Assembly: GCF_007655005.1 (NCBI RefSeq) | Contig: NZ_SZVW01000001.1 | Location: 62,001-126,000, forward strand | Length of the DNA stretch: 64,000 bases | Source: Streptomyces tibetensis | GTDB taxonomy: Bacteria; Actinomycetota; Actinomycetes; Streptomycetales; Streptomycetaceae | Reading direction: 5' to 3' | Part shown: one piece after another, positions 52,907 through 61,207 of the stretch | Layout of the letters: each line of letters begins with the position of its first letter | Numbering within the stretch: position 1 is the stretch's first letter | Program-made: the position numbers and the translations under genes | Notes under the pieces: generated by a model | Told to the model about the DNA's origin: nothing | Seen by the model: only the letters and a program-made list of their open reading frames with translations | Databases searched by the model: none

Positions 52907-53044
52907 GCGCGGATCGCGTTCATCGTCGCCCTCGGGGTGCTGCTCGACACGCTCGTGGTGCGCTCCCTGCTGGTGCCCGCGATGATGATCGACATCGGGC
53001 GCCGGGCGTGGTGGCCGAGCGTTCTCGCCCGCCGGGAGGACTGA
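52907..53044 (+). pseudogene. MMPL-family transporter, C-terminal fragment
   Basis: About 45 codons (RIAFIVALGVLLDTLVVRSL, then VPAMMIDIGRRAWWPSVLAR) form the last membrane helix and cytoplasmic tail of an MMPL/RND-type lipid or drug transporter, ending at a proper stop. The remaining about 700 residues are absent; the fragment abuts the LysR remnant. Confidence 0.72.
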
Positions 53045-53162
53045 ACCGCCCGCGGCGCCCAGGGGTGCATCCGCCGGGGCCGCCGAGCCGGAAGTGTTCC
53101 CGTCAGGGCTGGTCGCGATCCGGCGGCACGGCAGCGGTGCGGGACGCCGGGGAGGTACGGGT

Positions 53163-54746
53163 ATGACGACGGACGGACAGCGGCTGCACTGCCTGGTCAC
53201 CGGGGCGTCCGGATACATCGGCGGGCGCCTGGTGCCGGAACTGCTGCAGGAAGGCCACCGCGTCCGGTGTCTGGCCCGCTCCCCCGGCAAACTCCGCGAC
53301 CACCCCTGGGCGGCGCACGCGGAGGCGGTCCGCGGGGACGTCACGGACCCGGAGTCGGTCGCCGCCGCCATGCGCGGTGTCGACGTCGCCTACTACCTGG
53401 TGCACGCCCTGGGTTCCGGCTCCCGCTTCGAGGACACCGACCGCGCCGCCGCCCGGGTTTTCGCCGAGCAGGCCCGGGCCGCGGGCGTACGGCGGATCGT
53501 CTACCTCGGCGGGCTCACGCCGCACGGCGTCCCGGAGGCCTCGCTCTCCCCGCACCTGCGGTCCCGGGCCGAGGTCGGACAGATCTTCCTCGACTCCCCC
53601 GTCCCCGCGACGGTGCTGCGGGCCGCCGTCGTCATCGGCTCCGGCTCGGCGTCGTTCGAGATGCTGCGCTACCTCACCGAACGCCTGCCCGTCATGATCA
53701 CCCCCAGCTGGGTGCACACCCGCACCCAGCCCATCGGGGTGCGGGACGTGCTGCGCTACCTCGTCGGGTCGGCCACCATGCCCGACGACGTCGACCGGGC
53801 CTTCGACATCGGCGGACCGGACGTCCTCACCTACCGGGACATGATGCTGCGCTACGCCGCCGTGGCCGGGCTGCCGCGGCGGTTCATCGTGCCCGTCCCG
53901 GTCCTCACCCCGCGGCTGTCCAGCCACTGGGTCGGCCTGGTCACCCCGGTGCCCGCCGCCCTGGCCCGGCCGCTGACCGAGTCGCTGCGGCACGAGGTCG
54001 TCTGCCGCGAACACGACATCGCCCGGTACGTGCCGGACACCCCGGGCCGCCCCCTGCCGTTCGACGAGGCGCTGTCCCTGGCGCTGCGCAAGGTGCGCGA
54101 GGCGCAGGTCGCCACCCGATGGTCCTCGGCGTCGGTGCCCGGAGCGCCCAGCGACCCGCTGCCGACGGACCCGGACTGGGCGGGCGGCAGCCTCTACCAG
54201 GACGAACGGCACCGGCCGGTCGACGCCTCCCGGGCAGAGCTGTGGAAGGTCGTCGAGGGCATCGGCGGCGACAACGGCTGGTACTCCTCCCCGCTCGCCT
54301 GGGCCGTCCGGGGCCGGCTGGACCGCTTCGCGGGCGGGGTCGGACTGCGCCGCGGACGGCGGGACACCGAGCGCCTGAGGGTCGGTGACTCGCTGGACTT
54401 CTGGCGGGTCGAGGAGCTCGAACCCGGTCATCTGCTGCGGCTGCGCGCCGAGATGCGGCTGCCGGGACTCGCCTGGCTGGAGATGTACGCCGAGACCGAC
54501 GAGGCGGGCCGTACCCGCTACCGGCAGCGCGCCCTGTTCCATCCGCGCGGCCTGCTGGGCCACGCCTACTGGTGGAGCGTCGCCCCGTTCCACTCCGCCG
54601 TGTTCGGCGGCATGGCCCGCAACATCGCCCGGGCCGCGGCCGAGGGCACGGGCGGGCGCCGCAGGGCCTCGCGCATCCGGCGGGCCCGCGAGCGGCGAAG
54701 TGTCCGGCAGCAACGAACGGAACCCGCACCACCGCACCAGGAGTGA
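53163..54746 (+). CDS. SDR-fold oxidoreductase with C-terminal DUF2867
   Basis: A 527-aa protein. An atypical SDR/NAD-dependent epimerase domain comes first (VTGASGYIGGRLVPELL, the nucleotide-binding loop; VDVAYYLVHALGSG), followed by a DUF2867 lipid-binding-like domain (WYSSPLAWAVRGRLDRFAGG to WWSVAPFHSAVFGGMA). Start behind GGGGAGG. It ends just before phr, whose ribosome site overlaps its last codons, so the two are one unit. Related genes accompany photolyase in light-induced carotenoid clusters of Streptomyces; the substrate is unknown. Confidence 0.85.
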   Translation: MTTDGQRLHCLVTGASGYIGGRLVPELLQEGHRVRCLARSPGKLRDHPWAAHAEAVRGDVTDPESVAAAMRGVDVAYYLVHALGSGSRFEDTDRAAARVFAEQARAAGVRRIVYLGGLTPHGVPEASLSPHLRSRAEVGQIFLDSPVPATVLRAAVVIGSGSASFEMLRYLTERLPVMITPSWVHTRTQPIGVRDVLRYLVGSATMPDDVDRAFDIGGPDVLTYRDMMLRYAAVAGLPRRFIVPVPVLTPRLSSHWVGLVTPVPAALARPLTESLRHEVVCREHDIARYVPDTPGRPLPFDEALSLALRKVREAQVATRWSSASVPGAPSDPLPTDPDWAGGSLYQDERHRPVDASRAELWKVVEGIGGDNGWYSSPLAWAVRGRLDRFAGGVGLRRGRRDTERLRVGDSLDFWRVEELEPGHLLRLRAEMRLPGLAWLEMYAETDEAGRTRYRQRALFHPRGLLGHAYWWSVAPFHSAVFGGMARNIARAAAEGTGGRRRASRIRRARERRSVRQQRTEPAPPHQE

Positions 54747-54750
54747 CACC

Positions 54751-56124
54751 ATGACCGTCGCGGTCGTCCTGTTCACCTCGGACCTGCGTCTGCACGACCA
54801 TCCGCCCCTGCACGCCGCGCTGAACTCGGCCGACGAGGTGGTGCCCCTGTTCGTCCGCGACCCCGCCATGCACGCCGCCGGCTTCGACGTGCCCAACCGC
54901 GCCGCCTTCCTCGCCGACTGCCTGGCCGACCTCGACTCCTCGCTGCGCCGCCTCGGCGGACGGCTGGTGGTGCGCAGCGGGCCGGTCGCCCGCGAGGTCC
55001 GCGCGGTCGCCGCCGCGTGCGGGGCCACGGAGGTACACATGGCGGCCGGGGTCAGCGGCTACGCCCACCGCCGTGAGGAGCGGCTGCGCGAGGAACTCGA
55101 AGCCGACCGGGTCGCGCTGCGGGTGCATGACAGCGTGGTCACCGCCGTCGCGCCGGGGGCCGTGACACCGCTCGGCTCGGACCACTTCGCCGTGTTCACC
55201 CCCTACATGCGCCGCTGGTCCAAGGAGCCGCTGCGCGACCTCCTGCCCGAGCCGCGCGCGGTGCGGGTCCCCGACGCGGTGCGCGGCGAGGAACCGCCCT
55301 CGCGTCCGGAGGCGGCGGTCCTGTCGCCGGACCTCCCGCCCGGCGGGGAGTCGGCGGGGCGGGACCGGTTCGCGCGCTGGGCGGACACCGGCCTGTCCCG
55401 GTACGAGGAACGGCACGACGACCTGGCCGGTGACGCGACCTCACGCCTGTCGCCCTACCTCCACTTCGGGGCGCTCTCGCCGGTGGAGGTCGTCCGGCGG
55501 GCCCGCGAGCGGGGCGGTGCCGCGGCGGAGGCGTTCGTCCGCCAGCTGTGCTGGCGCGACTTCCACCACCAGGTCCTCGCGGCCCGGCCCGAGGCGTCCG
55601 TCCGGGACTACCGCTCCCGGGGCGACCGGTGGCGCGGCGAGGAGGAGGCCGCCGAGGACATCGCCGCGTGGCGGGAGGGCCGCACCGGCTACCCGGTGGT
55701 CGACGCGGGCATGCGCCAGCTGCGCCACGAGGGCTGGATGCACAACCGGGCGCGGCTGGTGGTGGCGAGCTTCCTGACCAAGACGCTGTACGTGGACTGG
55801 CGGATCGGCGCCCGGCACTTCCTCCGGTACCTGGTGGACGGCGACCTCGTCAACAACCAGCTGAACTGGCAGTGGGTCGCCGGCACCGGCACCGACACCC
55901 GCCCCCACCGCGTCCTCAACCCCGTACTCCAGGGCAGGCGCTACGACCCGGACGGCATCTACGTACGCCGCTGGGTGCCGGAACTGGCGGACGTCGCCGG
56001 CGCCGCGGTGCACGAGCCCTGGCGGCTGCCGGACGACGAGCGGGCCCTGCTGCGCTATCCGGCGCCGCTCCTCGACCTCGGCGAGGGCCTGGCCCGCTTC
56101 CGGCAGGCCCTGGGGCGCGACTGA
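54751..56124 (+). CDS. phr: Deoxyribodipyrimidine photolyase
   Basis: A 457-aa class I CPD photolyase that repairs UV cyclobutane dimers using blue light. The N-terminal antenna domain (VVLFTSDLRLHDHPPLHAAL) is followed by the FAD-binding domain: FVRQLCWRDFHHQV, RTGYPVVDAGMRQLRHEGWM, HNRARLVVASFLTK, and the electron-transfer Trp region LNWQWVAGTGTDTRPHRVLN. The start follows AGGAG. It groups with carotenoid genes, consistent with joint light protection. Confidence 0.95.
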   Translation: MTVAVVLFTSDLRLHDHPPLHAALNSADEVVPLFVRDPAMHAAGFDVPNRAAFLADCLADLDSSLRRLGGRLVVRSGPVAREVRAVAAACGATEVHMAAGVSGYAHRREERLREELEADRVALRVHDSVVTAVAPGAVTPLGSDHFAVFTPYMRRWSKEPLRDLLPEPRAVRVPDAVRGEEPPSRPEAAVLSPDLPPGGESAGRDRFARWADTGLSRYEERHDDLAGDATSRLSPYLHFGALSPVEVVRRARERGGAAAEAFVRQLCWRDFHHQVLAARPEASVRDYRSRGDRWRGEEEAAEDIAAWREGRTGYPVVDAGMRQLRHEGWMHNRARLVVASFLTKTLYVDWRIGARHFLRYLVDGDLVNNQLNWQWVAGTGTDTRPHRVLNPVLQGRRYDPDGIYVRRWVPELADVAGAAVHEPWRLPDDERALLRYPAPLLDLGEGLARFRQALGRD

Positions 56125-56294
56125 GAGCCCGGGCCCTCGACCGAGAGCCCGGTTCGGAACCGAGAGTCGGGTTCGGAACCGAGAGCCCGGTTTGCGAGGG
56201 AGAGCTCGGTTCGGAACCGGGAGCCTGGTTTGCGACGGAGAGCCCGGTTCGGAACCGGGAGCCCGGTTCGCGGCGGAGAGCCCGGCACCCGGCG
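56123..56294. repeat. About nine 19-bp tandem repeats between phr and crtE
   Basis: Units of 19 bp of the form GAGAGCCCGGTTCGGAACC, with variants. Four copies contain the palindrome GGTTCGGAACC. Because 19 is not a multiple of three the array cannot encode a peptide repeat. It occupies most of the space just upstream of crtE. Confidence 0.9.
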
Positions 56295-56361
56295 CATCCG
56301 AAACACCGCTGTCCGCGGAAGCACTGATGTGCGGATGACCGGAAGCGAGAAGGGGTTGCGC

Positions 56362-57516
56362 ATGCTTGGACCGCGGCCGACGGCGGCCGGACCGGCGGAG
56401 ACGGACGACGCCCCGCTCACGGCTCCGGGGGCCACGCGTGCCATGGAGGCGGTCCTCGAGCGGGTGCTCGAGGCGCGGCTGCGGCAGGCACGCGACACCG
56501 ATGCGGTGTTCGCCCACGAGATGGCCGAGCGTGTCGCCTCGTTCGTCCGGCGGGGCGGCAAGCGGCTGCGGACGGCGTTCGTGTGGTGCGGCTGGCGGGC
56601 CGCGGGCGGCTCCGGTGACGCGGACGCCGTCCTGCGTGCGGGGGCCGCCCTCGAACTGCTCCAGGCCTGCGCCCTCATCCACGACGACGTGATGGACGGA
56701 TCACCGCTGCGCCGGGGCGGGCCCGCGATGCACGTGGACTTCGCCCACGGGCACCTGGCCGGCCCGACGAGCGGCCGGGCGTACGGGTCCGCCGAGTCGT
56801 TCGGGACGTCGGCGGCCGTGCTCGCGGGGGATCTGGCACTGGCGTGGGCGGACGACCTGCTGACCGAGACGGCGCTCGCCTCGCCGTACGGCCCGCGGCT
56901 GTATGACGAGTGGCGGGCCATGCGCACCGAGATGGTGGCCGGGCAGTACCGCGACCTGCGCGCGCAGGCGAGCGGCTCGTCCGGCACCGAGGAGGCGCTG
57001 ACCATCGCCGTCCTGAAGAGCGCCCGGTACACGGTCGCGCGGCCGCTGGCGCTCGGTGCGTCGCTCGCCGGTGCCGATGCCCGCACCCTGGGCGCGATGC
57101 GGGCCGCCGGCCGGTGCGCGGGGCTGGCCTTCCAGCTGCGCGACGATCTCCTCGGCGCGTTCGGGGACCCGGCGCTGACCGGCAAACCGGCCGACGAGGA
57201 CCTGCGCGCCCGCAAGCTCACCCCTCTCCTCGCCGTCGCCGTCCGGCTCGCGGAGGCCGGCGGCGACCAGGACGCGGCCGCCGTGCTCGCCCCGAACGCG
57301 GAGGCCCTCCCCGGGCACACCGTCGAGCGGATGCGGGCGGCACTGGAGCGGACGGGCGCCCGCGGTGAGGTGGAGGCGAGGATCGCCGACCTGGCGGCCT
57401 CCGGTCTGCGGCACTTCGGGGCGACCGGCGCCGCCCCCGCCGTACGGCGGGAGTTCGCCGCCCTGGTCGAGCGGGCCGCGGGCGTCGCCCCGCGGCACGC
57501 GGAGGAACTCGTATGA
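56362..57516 (+). CDS. crtE: Geranylgeranyl diphosphate synthase
   Basis: A 384-aa trans-prenyltransferase that makes the C20 precursor of phytoene. The first aspartate motif is IHDDVMDGS (Asp108-Asp112) and the second is QLRDDLLGAFGD; the GGKRLR diphosphate-binding motif lies at about 65-70. ATG at 56362 is preferred because GAAGGGG precedes it; an in-frame ATG nine codons upstream is possible. It is the first gene of crtE-I-B-Rieske and is overlapped by crtI. Confidence 0.93.
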   Translation: MLGPRPTAAGPAETDDAPLTAPGATRAMEAVLERVLEARLRQARDTDAVFAHEMAERVASFVRRGGKRLRTAFVWCGWRAAGGSGDADAVLRAGAALELLQACALIHDDVMDGSPLRRGGPAMHVDFAHGHLAGPTSGRAYGSAESFGTSAAVLAGDLALAWADDLLTETALASPYGPRLYDEWRAMRTEMVAGQYRDLRAQASGSSGTEEALTIAVLKSARYTVARPLALGASLAGADARTLGAMRAAGRCAGLAFQLRDDLLGAFGDPALTGKPADEDLRARKLTPLLAVAVRLAEAGGDQDAAAVLAPNAEALPGHTVERMRAALERTGARGEVEARIADLAASGLRHFGATGAAPAVRREFAALVERAAGVAPRHAEELV

Positions 57517-59075
57517 GGACGGTGACGGGCCCGACGGACCATGTCGTCGTGGTCGGCGCCGGCCTGTCCGGACTGGCGTGCGCCCTGCACCTGCTGGGCG
57601 CCGGACGGCGGGTCACGCTCGTCGAACGGGACGCCGGCCCGGGCGGGAGGGCCGGGCGGGCCGGGCTCGGCGACTACCTGGTGGACACCGGGCCCACCGT
57701 GCTGACGATGCCGCATCTGGCCGACGAGGCGTTCGCCGCGGTCGGCGAGCGTCTCGACCGGCACGTCGAGCTGGTGGCCCTGCACCCCGCCTACCGGGCG
57801 GGCTTCGCGGACGGGTCCTCACTCGACGTGCACACCGACGGCGACGCCATGGAGGCGGAGGTGCGGCGCTTCGCCGGACCGGCGGAGGCCGCGGGTTACC
57901 GCAGGCTGCGGACGTGGCTGGAGCGGCTGTACCGGGCGCAGATGCGCCGTTTCATCGACACCAACTTCGACTCGCCGCTCCAGCTCGCGCACCCGGACCT
58001 GGCCCGGCTGGCGGTGCTCGGCGGCTTCGGGCGCCTCGACGGCCGGATCGGCCGCTTCCTGTCCGACACCCGCCTTCGCCGGGTCTTCTCCTTCCAGGCC
58101 CTGTACGCCGGAGTGGCACCGGCCCGGGCGCTCGCGGCCTACGCGGTGATCGCCTACATGGACACCGTGGCCGGTGTCTGGTTCCCCAAGGGCGGCATGC
58201 ACGCGCTGCCCCGGGCGATGGCGGACGTGGCGGCCGGTGCCGGTGCGGAACTGCGCTGGTCGGCCGAGGTGAGCGCGCTGGAACGCACCGCCGGACGGGT
58301 GCGGGCGGTCCGGCTCGCCACGGGTGAGCGCATCCCCTGCGACGCGGTGGTGCTGACCTGCGAACTGCCCGTCGCGCACCGGCTCCTGGGCCGGGCACCC
58401 CGGCGTCCGGTACCGCTCCGGCACTCGCCGTCCGCGGTGGTCCTGCACGCCGGGACGGACCGCACCTGGCCCCAGCTGGCCCACCACACGCTGTCCTTCG
58501 GCGCCGCGTGGGAGCGCACCTTCGACGAACTGACCCGCTCGGGAGCGCTGATGAGCGACCCGTCGCTGCTGATCACCCGTCCGACGACGCACGACGCCTC
58601 GCTCGCGCCGCCGGGCCGCCACCTCCACTACGTCCTGGCGCCCTGCCCCAACACCGCCGTCGGCCCCTCCGCCGCCGCCTGGCGCGACCTCGGCCCGCGC
58701 TACCGCGACAGCCTGGTCGACGAGCTGGAGCGCCGCGGCCTGGACGGCTTCGCGGACAGCGTCGAGGAGGAACTGCTGGTGACCCCGCTCGACTGGACGG
58801 CCCAGGGGCACGCGGCGGGCAGTCCCTTCTCGGTCTCCCACACCTTCGCCCAGACCGGGCCCTTCCGGCCGCGCAACCTCGTCCGCGGGCTGGACAACGT
58901 GGTGCTCGCCGGCTGCGGGACCACCCCCGGTGTCGGCGTACCGACCGTGCTCATCAGCGGGAAACTCGCCGCCGCCCGCGTCACCGGTGGCCGTGCCCGA
59001 GCGCCACGAGCCGGCCGGCCCCCGTACCGCCGCCCGTCCACCCCGACCGGAGCAGGTGCCCATGACCCGTCGTGA
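57513..59075 (+). CDS. crtI: Phytoene desaturase
   Basis: A 520-aa CrtI-type FAD enzyme introducing double bases of conjugation into phytoene to give lycopene. N-terminal FAD motif [18 protein letters not shown], then [11 protein letters not shown], and the C-terminal signature [21 protein letters not shown] Pro/Arg-rich tail follows. The ATG overlaps the crtE stop (ATGA). The tail overlaps crtB by 14 bases. Confidence 0.93.
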   Translation: MRTVTGPTDHVVVVGAGLSGLACALHLLGAGRRVTLVERDAGPGGRAGRAGLGDYLVDTGPTVLTMPHLADEAFAAVGERLDRHVELVALHPAYRAGFADGSSLDVHTDGDAMEAEVRRFAGPAEAAGYRRLRTWLERLYRAQMRRFIDTNFDSPLQLAHPDLARLAVLGGFGRLDGRIGRFLSDTRLRRVFSFQALYAGVAPARALAAYAVIAYMDTVAGVWFPKGGMHALPRAMADVAAGAGAELRWSAEVSALERTAGRVRAVRLATGERIPCDAVVLTCELPVAHRLLGRAPRRPVPLRHSPSAVVLHAGTDRTWPQLAHHTLSFGAAWERTFDELTRSGALMSDPSLLITRPTTHDASLAPPGRHLHYVLAPCPNTAVGPSAAAWRDLGPRYRDSLVDELERRGLDGFADSVEEELLVTPLDWTAQGHAAGSPFSVSHTFAQTGPFRPRNLVRGLDNVVLAGCGTTPGVGVPTVLISGKLAAARVTGGRARAPRAGRPPYRRPSTPTGAGAHDPS

Positions 59076-60042
59076 ACTGGACGCCGCCGGAGTCACCGAC
59101 CCCGGCCTGCGCGCCGCCTACAGCCGGTGCCGGCAGCTCAACGCCCGCCACGGCCGGACCTACTTCCTGGCCACCCGCCTGCTGCCGCTGGAACGCCGTA
59201 CGGCCGTGCACGCGCTGTACGGCTTCGCCCGCTGGGCCGACGACATCGTCGACGACCTGGACCGGCGCGTGACACCCGACGAGCGGGACCTGCTGCTGAA
59301 GCGGCTGGAGGAGGATCTCGCCCATGCGCTGCGCACCGGCGGCGGGGACGAACCCGTGGTCCGGGCCGTGGCCGACACCGCCGACCGCTACGGCATCGAG
59401 GTGGACCTGTTCGCCGACTTCCTCGCCTCGATGCGCGCCGACCTGACCGTCACGGACTACCCGACCTACGCCGACCTGCGGGCCTACATGCACGGCTCGG
59501 CCGCGGTGATCGGCCTGCAGATGCTGCCCGTGCTCGGCACGGTCGTCCCGCGCGAGCAGGCGGCACCGCACGCCGCGGCCCTCGGGGTGGCGTTCCAGCT
59601 GACCAACTTCCTGCGGGACGTGGGCGAGGACCTGGACCGCGGTCGCGTCTACCTGCCGGCGGACCTGCTCGCCGCCCACGGCGTGGACCGGCCGCTCCTG
59701 GAGTGGAGCAGGCGCAGCGGCCGCCGCGACCCTCGCGTCCGGTCGGCACTCGTCGCGGCCGAGGCCCTGACCAGGGACGTGTACCGGACGGCCGAACCGG
59801 GCATCGCGATGCTCGACCCGCGGGTGCGCCCCTGCATCAGGACCGCGTTCACGCTGTACGGCGGCATCCTCGACGCGATCGCGCGGCACGACTACACGGT
59901 GCTGCACCGCCGTGCCGTGGTGCCCCGGCGCCGGCGGGCGGCCACCGCCGCGGCCGGTGTCCTGCGGGTGACCCGCGCGCGGTGGGCGGCGCACGCGACG
60001 GCTCCGGCCGCATCGGAACGGAAGGGACAAGGCCGTGGCTGA
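59062..60042 (+). CDS. crtB: Phytoene synthase
   Basis: A 326-aa squalene/phytoene synthase that condenses two geranylgeranyl diphosphates. The aspartate-rich motifs are [12 protein letters not shown] (about 57-67) and [18 protein letters not shown]. The start [10 protein letters not shown] lies inside the end of crtI, with GGAG nine bases upstream. It overlaps the Rieske gene by eight bases. Confidence 0.94.
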   Translation: MTRRELDAAGVTDPGLRAAYSRCRQLNARHGRTYFLATRLLPLERRTAVHALYGFARWADDIVDDLDRRVTPDERDLLLKRLEEDLAHALRTGGGDEPVVRAVADTADRYGIEVDLFADFLASMRADLTVTDYPTYADLRAYMHGSAAVIGLQMLPVLGTVVPREQAAPHAAALGVAFQLTNFLRDVGEDLDRGRVYLPADLLAAHGVDRPLLEWSRRSGRRDPRVRSALVAAEALTRDVYRTAEPGIAMLDPRVRPCIRTAFTLYGGILDAIARHDYTVLHRRAVVPRRRRAATAAAGVLRVTRARWAAHATAPAASERKGQGRG

Positions 60043-61060
60043 CCGAGCGGACAGGACACGCTGGACCTCACCCCTGCGGCGGCGCCGCGGCCCCGGCTGG
60101 GCGGAACAGACGCCGACCTGGCGCGCGGCCCGGCCCGCGCTGATCGCCGACACCCTCAAACGGGCGTCCGCCCGGCCGTCCGGCAACTGGTTCGTGGTGG
60201 GCGCCTCCCGGGACGTGCGACCCGGCCGCCCCTACGGAAGGACCGTCGGCGGCGTGGAAGTGGTGCTCTGGCGCTCGCCGGCCGGTGAGCTCCGGGCCGG
60301 TCCCGGCGCCTGCCCGCATCTCGGTGCCCCGCTGCGGGACAGCCGGGTGGTGTGCGGCACGCTGGTGTGCCACTGGCACGGACTGGCCCTGGACGGCTCC
60401 GCGTTCGCCGGCTGGCAGCCGTACCCGGCCCATGACGACGGGGTGCTGGTGTGGGTACGGCTGGACGCGGTGGGCGGTGAGGAGCCGTCGGAGCGGCCCC
60501 TGGTCCCGGCCCGGCCGGCACCGGGCAGCGGGGTGGACGCCGTGTTCACGGCGGTCGGGCGGTGCGAACCGCAGGACGTGGTGGCCAACCGGCTCGACCC
60601 GTGGCACGGATCCTGGTTCCACCCGTACTCCTTCGTCGATCTGACGGTCGTGCGGGAGCCGCAGGGCGACGAGGGCGGCGAGGGCGGCGACGGGGGCGAC
60701 GCCTTCGAGGTCGATGTCTCCTTCCGGGTGGCGGGTCGTCTGGTGGTGCCCGTGCGGGCCGAGTTCACCGCTCCGGAGCCGCGGACCGTCGTCATGCGCA
60801 TCACCGACGGTGAGGGCGCCACGTCCGTGGTGGAGACCCACGCCACGCCGCTCACCGCCGCGGACGCCGAGCAGCCGCGGACGGCCGTGATCGAGGCCGT
60901 CGTCGCCGCTTCGGACCGGACCGGTTTCGCGTTGGCCCGCGCCGCCGCCCCCGTACTGCGTCCCCTGATGCGGCAGACGGCCGGGCGCCTGTGGCGCGAC
61001 GACCTCGCCTACGCCGAGAGACGCTGGGAGTTGCGCAGCACGGGGCGGTTCCCCGGGTGA
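60035..61060 (+). CDS. Rieske 2Fe-2S protein of the carotenoid cluster (DUF5914-like)
   Basis: A 341-aa protein with a Rieske motif near the middle of its first half: [10 protein letters not shown] and CHWHGL (Cys93, His95, Cys112, His115). The remaining about 220 residues form a domain I do not recognise as a standard oxygenase catalytic domain; no 2-His-1-carboxylate iron motif is obvious. It is the last gene of crtE-I-B and sits where crtV lies in other Streptomyces isorenieratene clusters. It may transfer electrons for ring aromatisation by CrtU (inference). GTG start behind GGAAGGG. Confidence 0.85.
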   Translation: MADRADRTRWTSPLRRRRGPGWAEQTPTWRAARPALIADTLKRASARPSGNWFVVGASRDVRPGRPYGRTVGGVEVVLWRSPAGELRAGPGACPHLGAPLRDSRVVCGTLVCHWHGLALDGSAFAGWQPYPAHDDGVLVWVRLDAVGGEEPSERPLVPARPAPGSGVDAVFTAVGRCEPQDVVANRLDPWHGSWFHPYSFVDLTVVREPQGDEGGEGGDGGDAFEVDVSFRVAGRLVVPVRAEFTAPEPRTVVMRITDGEGATSVVETHATPLTAADAEQPRTAVIEAVVAASDRTGFALARAAAPVLRPLMRQTAGRLWRDDLAYAERRWELRSTGRFPG

Positions 61061-61156
61061 CGTGAAGCCGGTTGCGCAGCACCGGGCGGTTCCCCGACCG
61101 ACCGGATGACGTGAACCGGGTTGCACGCGCCGGGCGTTGTCCCGACCGAAATGACC
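61030..61156. repeat. Three degenerate copies of the Rieske-gene 3' end
   Basis: A block beginning GTTGCGCAGCAC and continuing to the area of the stop (61030-61070) is repeated at 61071-61119 and more loosely at 61120-61156. The duplicates lie in the space between convergent Rieske gene and crtU. Confidence 0.8.
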
Positions 61157-61207
61157 CCGCCGGACGGGCCTGCGCTGAGCGGCCCGGGCCCGTTCGGCGG
61201 CCCGGGG

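Noticed and set aside
53103-55040. 645-codon minus-strand frame across the SDR and photolyase genes
   Set aside because: Shadow of two well-supported plus-strand genes.
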